Shown here piece by piece: positions 34,816-44,405 of a stretch of DNA of 64,000 bases; the first letter of the stretch is position 1; each line of letters begins with the position of its first letter. Below the pieces are notes generated by a model. That model saw only the letters and a list, made by a program, of their open reading frames with translations. It was not told the DNA's origin and did no database searches. The stretch lies in assembly GCA_035299025.1 (NCBI GenBank), contig DATGXK010000001.1:1-64000 (forward strand), read 5' to 3'. Source of the DNA: Leadbetterella sp035299025 (GTDB lineage Bacteria; Bacteroidota; Bacteroidia; Cytophagales; Spirosomataceae). The translations under genes were made by a program, and so were the position numbers.

Positions 34816-35979
34816 TTGGAAATCTTAGAAAAAATAGAAAAAAACTATAATTCATTATTTGGAAAAAATTCTGAACTAAAAATAAAAGCACCGGGAAGAA
34901 TCAACATTCTCGGTGAACATACAGACTACAACAACGGTTTCGTGATGCCGTCGGCCATAGACAAGGCCATATATTTTGCCATCGGCAAAAGGCAGGATAA
35001 AAAATTGTGCATTTCGGCACTCGATTTAGACCAATACTTTGAAGCCAACGATATAAACAGTCTGAGCATCAAACCTAAAGATTGGTCAAACCACCTTGTT
35101 GGGGTTATTTTAGAAATCAAAAAACTCGGTTTTAATTTTGAAACAGGCATAAGCGTTTGTTTCGGCGGAGATATACCCAATGGTGCAGGTCTGTCGTCTT
35201 CAGCGGCAGTGGAAGCGGGTATTGGATTTGCACTAAACGAGCTTTTTGGTTTCAACTTATCGCTACTTCAACTGGCCAAAATAGCTCAAGCCACTGAGCA
35301 CAATTACGTAGGTGTACAATGTGGAATTATGGATATGTATGCCTCAATTTTTTCAAAAGAAAAGCATGTTTTGAGACTAGATTGTGAAAAATTAGAACAT
35401 GATTACATTCCAGCAGATTTTGAAAACTACACCTTCTTGTTGGTAAATAGTGCCGTAAAACACAATCTGGCAGATTCTGAATACAATATCAGGAGAAAAC
35501 AATGCCAGAAAGGAGTAGAAGTCTTGAATAGCCATTTCGGAAACATAAGCACCCTAAGAGATGCAAATTTTGAACAATTGGAACAAGTAAAGTCAGAGAT
35601 TGATTCCGTTACCTATAACAGATGCAAATATATTTTAGACGAAAAAGAACGTGTAATGTTGGCGTCAGATGCTCTTGAGAAGCATGATTTTGAGAAATTG
35701 GGCCAAATAATGAATGAAACACACCAAGGGCTGAGCAAACTGTATGAAGTGAGTTGCAAAGAGTTGGATTTTCTTGCGGCCGAAGCTCGGGAGATCAAAG
35801 GTGTTTTAGGAAGCAGAATGATGGGTGGTGGCTTTGGTGGTTGTACACTAAACCTAATAAAAAAAGAGTCAGAATCTGAGTTTAAAGAAAAAATACAGGC
35901 CAGCTACAGAAGCGAATTTGGAATAATTCCTGAGATTTATACCGCCAATTTGAGCGAGGGCGTTCACAAAATAGCATAA
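34816..35979 (+). CDS. galK: Galactokinase
   Basis: 387 residues, normal GHMP galactokinase length. TTG at 34816 is the only start that keeps the N-terminus. The galactokinase signature GRINILGEHTDYN is at 27-39, the ATP-binding GAGLSSSAAVE near 122-132, and the C-terminal GSRMMGGGFGGC near 334. It phosphorylates galactose in the Leloir pathway in the cytosol. The next gene, glpD, starts directly after its stop, so galactose and glycerol-3-phosphate use may be co-expressed. No other gal genes are in the window. Confidence 0.9.
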   Translation: MEILEKIEKNYNSLFGKNSELKIKAPGRINILGEHTDYNNGFVMPSAIDKAIYFAIGKRQDKKLCISALDLDQYFEANDINSLSIKPKDWSNHLVGVILEIKKLGFNFETGISVCFGGDIPNGAGLSSSAAVEAGIGFALNELFGFNLSLLQLAKIAQATEHNYVGVQCGIMDMYASIFSKEKHVLRLDCEKLEHDYIPADFENYTFLLVNSAVKHNLADSEYNIRRKQCQKGVEVLNSHFGNISTLRDANFEQLEQVKSEIDSVTYNRCKYILDEKERVMLASDALEKHDFEKLGQIMNETHQGLSKLYEVSCKELDFLAAEAREIKGVLGSRMMGGGFGGCTLNLIKKESESEFKEKIQASYRSEFGIIPEIYTANLSEGVHKIA

Positions 35980-37602
35980 ATGAACAGAAATGAGAATTTA
36001 GAAAGAATCAAAAGCGAACAATTCGATGTTTGCGTGATTGGTGCTGGTGCGAGTGGAGCCGGGGTAGCTCTCGATGCCGCACTTCGTGGACTCAAAGTCG
36101 CCCTTATTGATAGAGGCGATTTTAGTTGTGAAACCTCCTCTAAATCCACTAAGCTTATTCACGGCGGGGTAAGATATTTGGAGCAAGCCTTTAAGAATTT
36201 GGACTTCGGCCAACTCAAACAAGTAAAGCATGGCTTGGCCGAAAGAAAATATTTGCTTTCAAATGGTGCCCACCTTTCTCGTCCGCTTGGTATTATCACA
36301 CCAGTTTTTAGCTTTATTGAAGGTCTCTATTACACCATAGGGCTAAAAATTTATGGGTGGTTTGCATTAAAAGACCAACTGCCAGCGGCCAGATGGCTCT
36401 CAAAAAAAGAAATGCTTTTGGGCAGTCCAGACATTACTCGCAAAGCACATAGTGCAGTTATGTATTACGATGGGCAGCTAGACGACGCCCGATTTGCCTT
36501 GGCTCTTTCACAAACCGCACATCAGCAAGGCGTGGCCGCTGCAAATTATACAGAACTCGTTGATTTCAAAAAAGATAGCTCGGACAAAATCATTTCGGCC
36601 AGACTTAGAAATACGCTAACCGGAGAAACTTTTGATATAAAAAGTAAACTATTTGTAAACTGCACTGGGCCGTTTGCAGACCATGTTCGCATTTTGGCCA
36701 ATCCCGAAGAAGAAGCCCGAATTAAACCATCAAAAGGTGTGCATATAGTCATTCCCAAAAAATATTTTGCCGGAGAAAAAGCCCTACTCATCCCTAAAAC
36801 CAAAGATGGTAGGTTGGTTTTCGTGATTCCCTTTCAGTCTGAAATCATGATTGGCACCACAGATACAAAATATGATAACCTAAACGAAGAACCACTGCTC
36901 AACAATTCGGAGGTGGACTATTTACTCGAAACAGCCGAAAGATATTTAAAGGCTATTCCTTCCAAAAACGAAATAAAAAGTGGTTTTGGCGGCATAAGAC
37001 CTTTGATTTCTGCAAAAAAGAAAAATCCGAACGACACCAAGACTCTCCTCCGAGACCACGAAGTGGAAGTTGATGACAAATCTGGCCTGATAAGTCTATT
37101 GGGAGGGAAATGGACCACTTACAGACTAATGGCACAAGATACTTGTGATATGATCTGCAATATTTTGAATAACACCAACGCCTGCAAAACCAAAGATTTC
37201 AAATTACTGGGTAGTCAGAGTGTATTCCAGATTAAACGACCGGAAAACTTCCCTTTGGAATGCTTTGAACATCTCAAAAATAGTTATGGAGATCAGACTC
37301 AAAAAATTCTAGAAATGATTGAAAACCAGCCGGAATTAATATCGAAAATACATCCAGACTATGCATTCATCAAGGCCGAAGTTGTTTATGCTTGTAAATA
37401 TGAAATGGCACAAAAACCGAGAGATTTTTTTGCGAGAAGAACCCGTTGGGAAATACTAGACTGGAAGGCTTGTGAAGAATCTATAGACAAGGTGGCCAAT
37501 CTTATGCAAACCTCTCTGGGATGGTCTGAAGAGAGCAAGAAGACTCAAATACACGAATACAAAAGCCTCTTGCAAAAATTTGAAACCAATGCAATAGTTT
37601 AA
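35980..37602 (+). CDS. glpD: Aerobic glycerol-3-phosphate dehydrogenase
   Basis: 540 residues. FAD-binding VIGAGASGAGVALDAALRG (about 19-37), the GlpD signature SSKSTKLIHGGVRYLEQ (about 52-68) and GLISLLGGKWTTYR near 372. The C-terminal domain ends with TRWEILDW. It oxidises glycerol-3-phosphate to dihydroxyacetone phosphate at the inner membrane, feeding electrons to quinone. ATG follows the galK stop with no gap. Confidence 0.92.
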   Translation: MNRNENLERIKSEQFDVCVIGAGASGAGVALDAALRGLKVALIDRGDFSCETSSKSTKLIHGGVRYLEQAFKNLDFGQLKQVKHGLAERKYLLSNGAHLSRPLGIITPVFSFIEGLYYTIGLKIYGWFALKDQLPAARWLSKKEMLLGSPDITRKAHSAVMYYDGQLDDARFALALSQTAHQQGVAAANYTELVDFKKDSSDKIISARLRNTLTGETFDIKSKLFVNCTGPFADHVRILANPEEEARIKPSKGVHIVIPKKYFAGEKALLIPKTKDGRLVFVIPFQSEIMIGTTDTKYDNLNEEPLLNNSEVDYLLETAERYLKAIPSKNEIKSGFGGIRPLISAKKKNPNDTKTLLRDHEVEVDDKSGLISLLGGKWTTYRLMAQDTCDMICNILNNTNACKTKDFKLLGSQSVFQIKRPENFPLECFEHLKNSYGDQTQKILEMIENQPELISKIHPDYAFIKAEVVYACKYEMAQKPRDFFARRTRWEILDWKACEESIDKVANLMQTSLGWSEESKKTQIHEYKSLLQKFETNAIV

Positions 37603-37715
37603 TTTTAAAGCAGATTAGCAGTAAGCTAAGTGCCTGTTTTTTTATATCCAAAGGATATTTTGGAAGCTGGGTACGAAAATTCATCTTTTCAAAAAACGAA
37701 ATATTTTGATTTGAA

Positions 37716-39362
37716 TTATTTTCCAACCGCTGGCAAAATAAACCTCGATAACATCTCAGCTACTTGTGGGTGAGCGTAATACTGTCCGTATGCACTCGCC
37801 GTAATGACAATAACCAGCGGTTCATTCTTGAAAACCAAAATATAATTTCCACCATTTCCTGCACAATAAAAGGCTTCATATTCCTTATTTTCTGTCTTAA
37901 ATGTCTTATTCCAAAACAAATAGCCGTAAAATTCATTGCTTCTGCCCATTATTTGTTTTTGTTTGGAGAATGATTTTTCGACCCATTCTTTTGGCAGAAT
38001 TTGCTTACTATTCCACCTACCGCCATTTTTATATAATTGACCATACTTTGCAAAATCAAGAGCATTCATCTGAATTCCGCCAGCCGTATTGGGTACGTTT
38101 TGGGGTGTATATTGCCATTTATAGTTGCTGATTCCCAGAGGTGTAAAGAGCTTTTGTTCAGCATATTTTTCTAATCCATTTGGTACAGTTTGGTTCAAAA
38201 TATCGCCCAAAAGCACCACACCTGCCGTGAAATAATGCCAATTTTTACGCAAACTATCTTGATAGGGTAAATCGAGAGTAAATTTCACCCAATTATCGGT
38301 CGGATACATATTTTCTTCGTTGCCTATCGAACGGTAGTCTTCATCATTTCTGTCAAAGCCTGAACTCATCGTCAGTAAATCTTTTATGGTGGCATTGCCT
38401 TTTGCAGTACTAAAATTTTGAAACTTATTTACCTCATAAAAATTGCGGATAGGCTGATTTTCATTTTTCAAAAAACCGTCTTTGACAGCAATACCCGCAA
38501 TGGTGGAAGCAAACGATTTTCCAACCGAACGAGGGTTGTGTAACGAATTTCTGTTTTCACCATTAAAATATTCTTCAATCAAAATTTTACTATCTTTCAG
38601 CACAACAATGCCATTAATTTTCTTGTAAATGCCTGCATCAATCGCTCCTTTCAATTCTTTAATCTTCTCATTATCAAACTTTTCATCTGACACCAGCAAG
38701 CCGTTATACGGTAAAACTTTATTCAAATCAATCTTTGAAATATCTATTTTAGGACGCCTTGCTACTTCAATCATCAGCTCTCCCGAAGCCATTATCTCAC
38801 CCACCTTTACAGTTTCAGTTTTCACATAAGGTCGAATTTCCATTTTCAGAATGTGTCTACCGTCAGTCAATGCCTTATCGCCACCGTTTCGCATAAAACG
38901 ATTCCAAAAAGACTCACTCCATGAGCCTTGTCCATTAATATTATCAATAAATGGGCGATTGAGATGAGTATCAGTATTTTGATTTTTAGCCGATGGGGCC
39001 CCTGCTAAGAGATTGCTTTGGTAAATTAACTGATTATCTATAAGCAAACTAAACTGAAAGTTTCCAATTTCAAAGAGCGAATCTGCCGAAAACTGTGGTG
39101 CTAATTGGTGCTTATAATTGGTGAGCGAATTATTGAAATAAGCTACAAAAAAGAGGTTGCTTTTATTGGTTAAGGTATAGGTTTTGAGAAAATCTTCTTG
39201 TGTCAGAGATTCGGTCGAAATTCGCTTTTCTGTGAAAAAAACCTTCCCAATATTGGCTTGCTGCAAAGCCGACATTTTTAATTCGGACTCGACAATATTT
39301 TGAGCAAAACTAAAATTAGTTGATAATAACAAATAGCAAATATTTAGAAAAATTCTTTTCAT
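37716..39362 (-). CDS. Secreted beta-lactamase-family serine hydrolase
   Basis: 548 residues with a signal peptide (about 1-20, NFSFAQ). An N-terminal region of about 200 residues of unknown fold precedes a class C beta-lactamase/esterase domain: RSVGKSFAST with the SxxK pair near 282-285, WHYFTAGVVLLG where the YxN tyrosine lies, and a C-terminal GNGGNYILVF in place of the HxG/KTG triad. Family members are penicillin-binding-protein-like peptidases, esterases or amidases of the periplasm. Transcribed alone; the AraC regulator gene lies upstream in the same direction. Confidence 0.8.
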   Translation of the reverse strand: MKRIFLNICYLLLSTNFSFAQNIVESELKMSALQQANIGKVFFTEKRISTESLTQEDFLKTYTLTNKSNLFFVAYFNNSLTNYKHQLAPQFSADSLFEIGNFQFSLLIDNQLIYQSNLLAGAPSAKNQNTDTHLNRPFIDNINGQGSWSESFWNRFMRNGGDKALTDGRHILKMEIRPYVKTETVKVGEIMASGELMIEVARRPKIDISKIDLNKVLPYNGLLVSDEKFDNEKIKELKGAIDAGIYKKINGIVVLKDSKILIEEYFNGENRNSLHNPRSVGKSFASTIAGIAVKDGFLKNENQPIRNFYEVNKFQNFSTAKGNATIKDLLTMSSGFDRNDEDYRSIGNEENMYPTDNWVKFTLDLPYQDSLRKNWHYFTAGVVLLGDILNQTVPNGLEKYAEQKLFTPLGISNYKWQYTPQNVPNTAGGIQMNALDFAKYGQLYKNGGRWNSKQILPKEWVEKSFSKQKQIMGRSNEFYGYLFWNKTFKTENKEYEAFYCAGNGGNYILVFKNEPLVIVITASAYGQYYAHPQVAEMLSRFILPAVGK

Positions 39363-39448
39363 TTTTGATTAATAAATCTATGGAAACCCTAAGTAATGGT
39401 GCAAAGATGAGTGTTTTCAATCCGTGAAAATTGTAAAATATTAACACG

Positions 39449-40246
39449 TTACATTTTACCTAATAATTTTGACGGTGTAGTGTGATAAACCCGTTTGAAG
39501 TTCAAAATAAAATGACTTTGATCGTAAAAACCACATTGATAGCAGATTTCAGTCAATGAAAATTTATGTGAAGACATCAAGCATAAGGCCTTATTTACTT
39601 TGAGTAACCTGATGTAATTACCCAAACTGCTTCCAAAATATCGGCTAAATTCCCTTGATAAATGCACCGGATGAATTCCTAAGGAATCACTTAAATTTTG
39701 TAAGGAATAATCAGACGGTTCCTCCCAAAGCAATTCTTGGAGTTTTATAACCCAATCAGGTTTTTTGTTACTTATCTTATGGGTCTCTCCTATGCTTGCA
39801 AAAAGTTCGATTAATAGAGACTCCAAGCCAAGACCCATAAATTGGTCATTTGCTTTCGATTCCATAAATATTTTACTCATCAAACTTTTTGTAATTGGAT
39901 TTCTCAGATTCATACTCCCCTCAAAATTCATGGGTGGAATATCATACTTCTTAAACCAATTTTCATTTAACTCTACATGAAATCCACGGGTATAAACGGG
40001 CGGTTTAATGTTATAATGAGCATCTTGCCAATTGTGAAACAATAAACTACCTTGTTCTAAATAATAACTTTCTTTTTTATTCGCCTCAAATAATTTCCCC
40101 TCCAATAAAAAAGTAAAATATGGATTTTGGTGATAATGCCAGTCGACTTTCGGATGTGTGTATTCGGTATCAGTTACTATTATATTATCGAAAACTGTTT
40201 TTTGATAGTGATGCCCGAAATACTCACCTTTTTTGAGTTGGTTCAT
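39449..40246 (-). CDS. AraC-family transcriptional regulator
   Basis: 265 residues. A cupin-like sensor half (about 15-110, VDWHYHQNPYFTFLLEG) and a C-terminal double HTH (about 165-262) with LQNLSDSLGIHPVHLSREFSRYFG and the second helix CYQCGFYDQSHFILNFKRVYHTTPS. Ligand unknown. Divergent from the VOC gene (110 bases apart), which it may regulate; also upstream of the serine hydrolase on the same strand. Confidence 0.85.
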   Translation of the reverse strand: MNQLKKGEYFGHHYQKTVFDNIIVTDTEYTHPKVDWHYHQNPYFTFLLEGKLFEANKKESYYLEQGSLLFHNWQDAHYNIKPPVYTRGFHVELNENWFKKYDIPPMNFEGSMNLRNPITKSLMSKIFMESKANDQFMGLGLESLLIELFASIGETHKISNKKPDWVIKLQELLWEEPSDYSLQNLSDSLGIHPVHLSREFSRYFGSSLGNYIRLLKVNKALCLMSSHKFSLTEICYQCGFYDQSHFILNFKRVYHTTPSKLLGKM

Positions 40247-40297
40247 TGTTTTTTTATCGAAAATTGGGGTTTTTGCAGGTCAATTTATACCAGTTTT

Positions 40298-40330
40298 TTT
40301 GAGGAAGGTCAATCAAACTACTTATTTTTG
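40298..40330 (+). promoter_or_regulatory. Promoter of the VOC/DUF1569 genes
   Basis: TTTG (40298-40301), a 21-base spacer and TATTTTTG (40323-40330) match the Bacteroidota consensus. The predicted start near 40337 leaves a 20-base leader before the ATG at 40357. Confidence 0.55.
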
Positions 40331-40356
40331 TCAGATTTTAAATCTTAAACCATCCG

Positions 40357-40731
40357 ATGACCAACATCAAACCTTTTCTTACGGTGAATAACGGCAAAAA
40401 AGCCGTAGAATTTTATCAAGCTGCCTTTGCCGCTGTCGAAATTAAAAGATGGGAAATGGCAGATGGCAAGATTTCATCGGTTCTGGAAATAGAAAAAGCC
40501 GAATTTTATGTAGCCGATGAAGAACCCGAAAATGGAAACTTCAGCCCTGAGCCCTCGTCAAATAGCTCCATAAGAATGGTTTTAAACACCAAAAATGCAG
40601 ATATTTTCTTTATAAAAGCCATAAATTTGGGAGCCACAGAAATTTGCCCCATGACCACTGAGGATAGTTGGAGAATTGGGAAATTGAAGGATCCATTCGG
40701 CCATATTTGGGAAATTGGCCATCAATTATAA
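40357..40731 (+). CDS. VOC-superfamily (PhnB-like) protein
   Basis: 124 residues with the paired beta-alpha-beta-beta-beta modules of the vicinal oxygen chelate fold: FLTVNNGKKAVEFYQAAF at the start and KDPFGHIWEIGHQ at the end. The latter supplies a histidine and glutamate for metal. Substrate unknown; such proteins are often glyoxalase or antibiotic-resistance relatives. Followed by the DUF1569 gene 21 bases downstream. Confidence 0.8.
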   Translation: MTNIKPFLTVNNGKKAVEFYQAAFAAVEIKRWEMADGKISSVLEIEKAEFYVADEEPENGNFSPEPSSNSSIRMVLNTKNADIFFIKAINLGATEICPMTTEDSWRIGKLKDPFGHIWEIGHQL

Positions 40732-40752
40732 TTTATATCAGTTAATTAATCA

Positions 40753-41208
40753 ATGGTTAAGACAATTTTAGAACAAAAACTTCGAGAAGAAATCATAGAG
40801 AGAGTGCTGCAATTAAAATCCAATGCAAAACCTTTATGGGGCACTATGAATGCTTTTCAGATGGTAAAACATTGCCAACTTTTCGAGGCGTGGATTCACG
40901 GAATTGGCAACTGGGATTATAGTATTTCACGCAGTAAGCCCGACCAGGCAACAAGGGCTTTGTCCGAAGTAACCAAAGACAATACTCCTTTGATGCAATT
41001 TGCTCCAAGTAGCGAAATACTTATTGTGACCGAACCCGACGGTGATTTTGAATCTGAACGAAATATTTGGTTGGAGCATTTAGATAGATACCAAAACTAC
41101 AATAATCCGGCATTTATTCATGACTTCTTTGGTAAAATGTCACCTGAACAAATTGGAATTTTGGCATTCAAACACTCGGACCATCATTTGCGGCAGTTTG
41201 GAGTGTGA
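40753..41208 (+). CDS. DUF1569 protein of the DinB superfamily
   Basis: 151 residues, a four-helix DinB/DUF1569 fold: WGTMNAFQMVKHCQLFEAW near residues 29-47 and KHSDHHLRQFGV at the end, whose histidines form the likely metal site. Function unknown; the superfamily includes thiol-dependent transferases. Probably co-transcribed with the VOC gene. Confidence 0.75.
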   Translation: MVKTILEQKLREEIIERVLQLKSNAKPLWGTMNAFQMVKHCQLFEAWIHGIGNWDYSISRSKPDQATRALSEVTKDNTPLMQFAPSSEILIVTEPDGDFESERNIWLEHLDRYQNYNNPAFIHDFFGKMSPEQIGILAFKHSDHHLRQFGV

Positions 41209-41439
41209 TAAAATAACGATTTTCAATAATTTGCGTCATTTAGATTGATGAAAATGCTACAATTTTACAGCAGCAACGATTTTTGATGTAGTCAAAAGTG
41301 GTGCTTCTGAAACAAATTAATATGCCATGATGGCAATTCCAAAATTCACGTTCACAACCTCTTTGAGTAATCTCAAATTCAATACTTTCCGAAAACTCGA
41401 CTTAAGTTCAACAAATTATTAAATTTCAACTTTGACAAC

Positions 41440-41447
41440 TAACTTTG
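41440..41447 (+). promoter_or_regulatory. -7 element before the glycosidase-like gene
   Basis: TAACTTTG fits TAnnTTTG, 60 bases ahead of the ATG at 41507. No clear -33 element; otherwise the 298-base gap holds nothing recognised. Confidence 0.35.
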
Positions 41448-41506
41448 GATGAAATCATTTGACATCAAGTTATTCAACCCTAAAAGCAATTTAAAACCAA
41501 AAGTTA

Positions 41507-43663
41507 ATGAAAAAACTTTGTTTAGCCCTCCTAATTTTTGCATTTCATGGCAGAGGTTTCTCTCAAACTGTTAAATTTATTTCTGCATTAGATGCCTCAA
41601 AAACTACCTATTCTATGCGTATCCTTGAAAAATCACTGAGCAAGAAAGGATATGTTGTTAAAAATACGACATCAAAATTTACGATTGTTTTCAAAATTGA
41701 TACCATCAAATTTCAACCCGAATCTTATGCTGTTTTAAAAGATAATAATACCATTAACATTGTGGGTGGCGATACACGAGGCCTGATTTATGGCTCATTG
41801 GCTGTTTGCGAAAATATCAGAAACGGTATTGGTTTAGATAAAATTAAGGCATCTGAAGAAAAACCAAAATATCCCTATCGCACTATAAAGTTTGATTTAC
41901 CCTACGATACTTATCGCCACAGCTATGCCTTAGATTTACATCAGGAGACCTGCAAGGATATAAAATATTGGGAAGCTTTCTTAGATATGATGGTCGAAAA
42001 TCGCTTCAATATCCTTAGCCTTTGGAACTTACACCCCTATGTGTATATGATTCGTGCCAAAAACTTTCCTGAGGCTTCGCCATTTACAGATGCTGAAATG
42101 AAAGAATGGCAAACCCTTTTTCATGGTATTTTAAGAATGGCCAAAGAGCGTGAAATAGAAACCTATTTAGTACCTTTTAATATTTTCGTGAGTCCAGAAT
42201 TTTCTAAAGCCCATAGTGTGGCGATGGATAATTTGGAACACCATTTTTTCGTGAAAGGCGATACTTCGAGCATCATTAAACGCTATACTCGTGAAAGCGT
42301 AGCTCAAGTGTTGCAAGAATATCCAGAACTTACAGGGTTTGGTCTGACTTTGGGCGAAGGTATGGGCGGAATGACTCCCCAGCAGCGGGAGGATTGGATG
42401 AAAGAAACTATTATCGAAGGCATGAAAATGTCGGGTAGAAAGTCTAAGTTGATTCACCGCATACCTTTTTCGAGCAATGTGGGCTCACTTGGCCCTACCA
42501 GTATCGAAACTGAGCGATTGACAAGAAGAGCCATCGACGAAGAAGGGACGATGGATTTTATTGAAAAACCCATTTGGGCTGATTTTAAATACAATTGGTC
42601 GCACGCACATTCTACGCCTACACTTGTAAAAGTGCATGGTGGAAAGCTTTTTGATACTTATTTTGTACCCAAACCTCAGACCTACAAAGTTACTTGGACC
42701 GCTCGAAACGAAGATTTTTTCTGCCTTAGATGGGGTGTGCCTGATTTTATCAGAAGTCATATCAAAGAAAATAGTCAAGAATATGTCGGAGGCTACACCA
42801 TTGGCTCAGAAACCTATATTCCTGCCAAAGATTATTTTACAAAATCAGATATAAAAGTTGATTGGAAATACGCTTTCGAGCGTCAATGGTTATTTTATAA
42901 ACTATGGGGCAGATTGCTCTACAATCCAGGAACTCCCGATGCTATTTTTCAAGCCGAATTTACTCGCAGATACGGAAAAGATGGCCAAAACTTGCTTACT
43001 GCCAGTTCGTTAGCAGGAAAAACGCCACTTAGGCTTGCTTCGTCTTTTGATTTTACTTGGGATTTCAGTTTGTACAGCGAAGGTTTTTTATCATTAAAAG
43101 ACAAAACTGTAAGCTACATTGATATTATCCGACAAATTGAGCAGCCTGTTACCGAACCAAGTTTTGTTTCGATAGCTGATTATGTCAAAATAAAAACCAA
43201 TGGTGGAAGTTTTGAAACTGGAAAAGTAATACCACAGATGTTGGCCGAAATGCTGGAAAACGATTGTAAAAAAGCACTGGAATTAGTAAAAAGCATTAAC
43301 ACCAAAAATAATAATACACTAATGTATGAGGTTGCCGATATACGCACATGGGCGTATTTGGGCTTGTATTATGCCGAAAAAATTAAAGGAGGCATTTCTC
43401 TTCAAACCTACCGAACTACGGGCGATTTGCAGAACAAACAGTTGGCAATAAAACATTTGGAAACAGCTTTGATGTTTTGGGATGAAGTAATTGCCATCAC
43501 CAAACCTATCTACAACGATATGCCCTTGGTACATTTTACCGAACAAGCAGGAAACACCAAAGAACAAAACGAAGCACTTCGTTTTCATTGGCATATTCTA
43601 CGTCCTGCGGTGGCAAAAGATATAGAAATTGCTAAGAAAACTGTGTTTGAGAAGAGATATTAA
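41507..43663 (+). CDS. Secreted GH20/GH67-like glycoside hydrolase, substrate unknown
   Basis: 718 residues with a signal peptide (about 1-20, GRGFSQ). Residues about 20-110 resemble the small alpha/beta domain that precedes the TIM barrel in GH20, GH67 and GH115 enzymes (INIVGGDTRGLIYGSLAVCENI-like). The central part (about 125-480) looks like a TIM barrel, with WNLHPYVYM near 175, LTGFGLTLGEGMGG near 280 and WADFKYNWSHAHSTP near 360. The C-terminal 200 residues are helical. The acidic pair in GEGM region may be catalytic. Family not assigned with certainty; action on uronic-acid- or hexosamine-containing glycans is a guess. Transcribed alone. Confidence 0.6.
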   Translation: MKKLCLALLIFAFHGRGFSQTVKFISALDASKTTYSMRILEKSLSKKGYVVKNTTSKFTIVFKIDTIKFQPESYAVLKDNNTINIVGGDTRGLIYGSLAVCENIRNGIGLDKIKASEEKPKYPYRTIKFDLPYDTYRHSYALDLHQETCKDIKYWEAFLDMMVENRFNILSLWNLHPYVYMIRAKNFPEASPFTDAEMKEWQTLFHGILRMAKEREIETYLVPFNIFVSPEFSKAHSVAMDNLEHHFFVKGDTSSIIKRYTRESVAQVLQEYPELTGFGLTLGEGMGGMTPQQREDWMKETIIEGMKMSGRKSKLIHRIPFSSNVGSLGPTSIETERLTRRAIDEEGTMDFIEKPIWADFKYNWSHAHSTPTLVKVHGGKLFDTYFVPKPQTYKVTWTARNEDFFCLRWGVPDFIRSHIKENSQEYVGGYTIGSETYIPAKDYFTKSDIKVDWKYAFERQWLFYKLWGRLLYNPGTPDAIFQAEFTRRYGKDGQNLLTASSLAGKTPLRLASSFDFTWDFSLYSEGFLSLKDKTVSYIDIIRQIEQPVTEPSFVSIADYVKIKTNGGSFETGKVIPQMLAEMLENDCKKALELVKSINTKNNNTLMYEVADIRTWAYLGLYYAEKIKGGISLQTYRTTGDLQNKQLAIKHLETALMFWDEVIAITKPIYNDMPLVHFTEQAGNTKEQNEALRFHWHILRPAVAKDIEIAKKTVFEKRY

Positions 43664-43687
43664 TGATAAGTTATATTTGATTAACTA

Positions 43688-43990
43688 TTACAATTTCTGC
43701 CCCAAATAAAGAATCGAAGACTTAATTGACTTCTCTTTAAGGTGCAAAAACTTCTTACGTTCTTCATCTTTCATGAAGTTTTGAAAATCTTCGTGAGCAT
43801 CGAATTCTACCAAATGGATTTCGTAAGGTTCCTCAATTTGAGATTCGATGTAGCTATTTTTCGGTGGTCTTACTCTGAAAAGTAGTCGTCCATTGTATTT
43901 CGATATGGTCGGGATTGCCACACTCTCAAATTCATCAAAAATAGCTTCTTGACCTTCGATAATATAGATTAGTTGGGTAATGTGTATCAT
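43688..43990 (-). CDS. Small DUF1330-like dimeric alpha/beta-barrel protein
   Basis: 100 residues with the one-domain dimeric ferredoxin-like layout: THITQLIYIIEGQEAIFDEFE at the start, ISKYNGRLLFRVRP, then YEIHLVEFDAHEDFQNFM. This matches DUF1330/ABM-type proteins, with unknown substrate. Last gene of the minus-strand run; 33 bases after the YrdB-like gene. Confidence 0.65.
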   Translation of the reverse strand: MIHITQLIYIIEGQEAIFDEFESVAIPTISKYNGRLLFRVRPPKNSYIESQIEEPYEIHLVEFDAHEDFQNFMKDEERKKFLHLKEKSIKSSILYLGQKL

Positions 43991-44023
43991 AAAAAAAATT
44001 TAAATGTATAATACTCTGGTTAT

Positions 44024-44362
44024 TTACTGAGCAAAATAATATTCAAGGCTCAAATTTACTGTAGCAATAATACCAAAAGCTATGGCATAATTCGTATTTC
44101 CTGATTTATGTAGCATAAATGTTGCTATCATAAAAAGCACAAACTCAAAAATAATTCTATATCCTAAACTTAAGCGATTTGCAGATTTTGGAGCAGCAAA
44201 ATAACCCCAGAGAAGGATAGCAATAAGAACAAGAACTGCTGCGATTCCATATTTCGACCATGTACTTTTACCCTGTAAATACCCCCAATGACCCATGGTC
44301 GCTAGCATAGCCAGTTCTAGTGCAAAGGCTATGGTTTGATTGATGATTTTGATAATTTGCAT
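44024..44362 (-). CDS. YrdB-family (DUF2568) membrane protein
   Basis: 112 residues with four hydrophobic segments and the phrases ALELAMLATMGHWGY and LWGYFAAPKSANRL that mark the YrdB family. Function unknown. 43 bases after the dehydratase small-subunit gene, so possibly a read-through member of the large operon. Confidence 0.75.
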   Translation of the reverse strand: MQIIKIINQTIAFALELAMLATMGHWGYLQGKSTWSKYGIAAVLVLIAILLWGYFAAPKSANRLSLGYRIIFEFVLFMIATFMLHKSGNTNYAIAFGIIATVNLSLEYYFAQ

Positions 44363-44405
44363 ATTACTAAATCTTTTTTTTGATAATATTCTTAAAATAA
44401 GAGGC

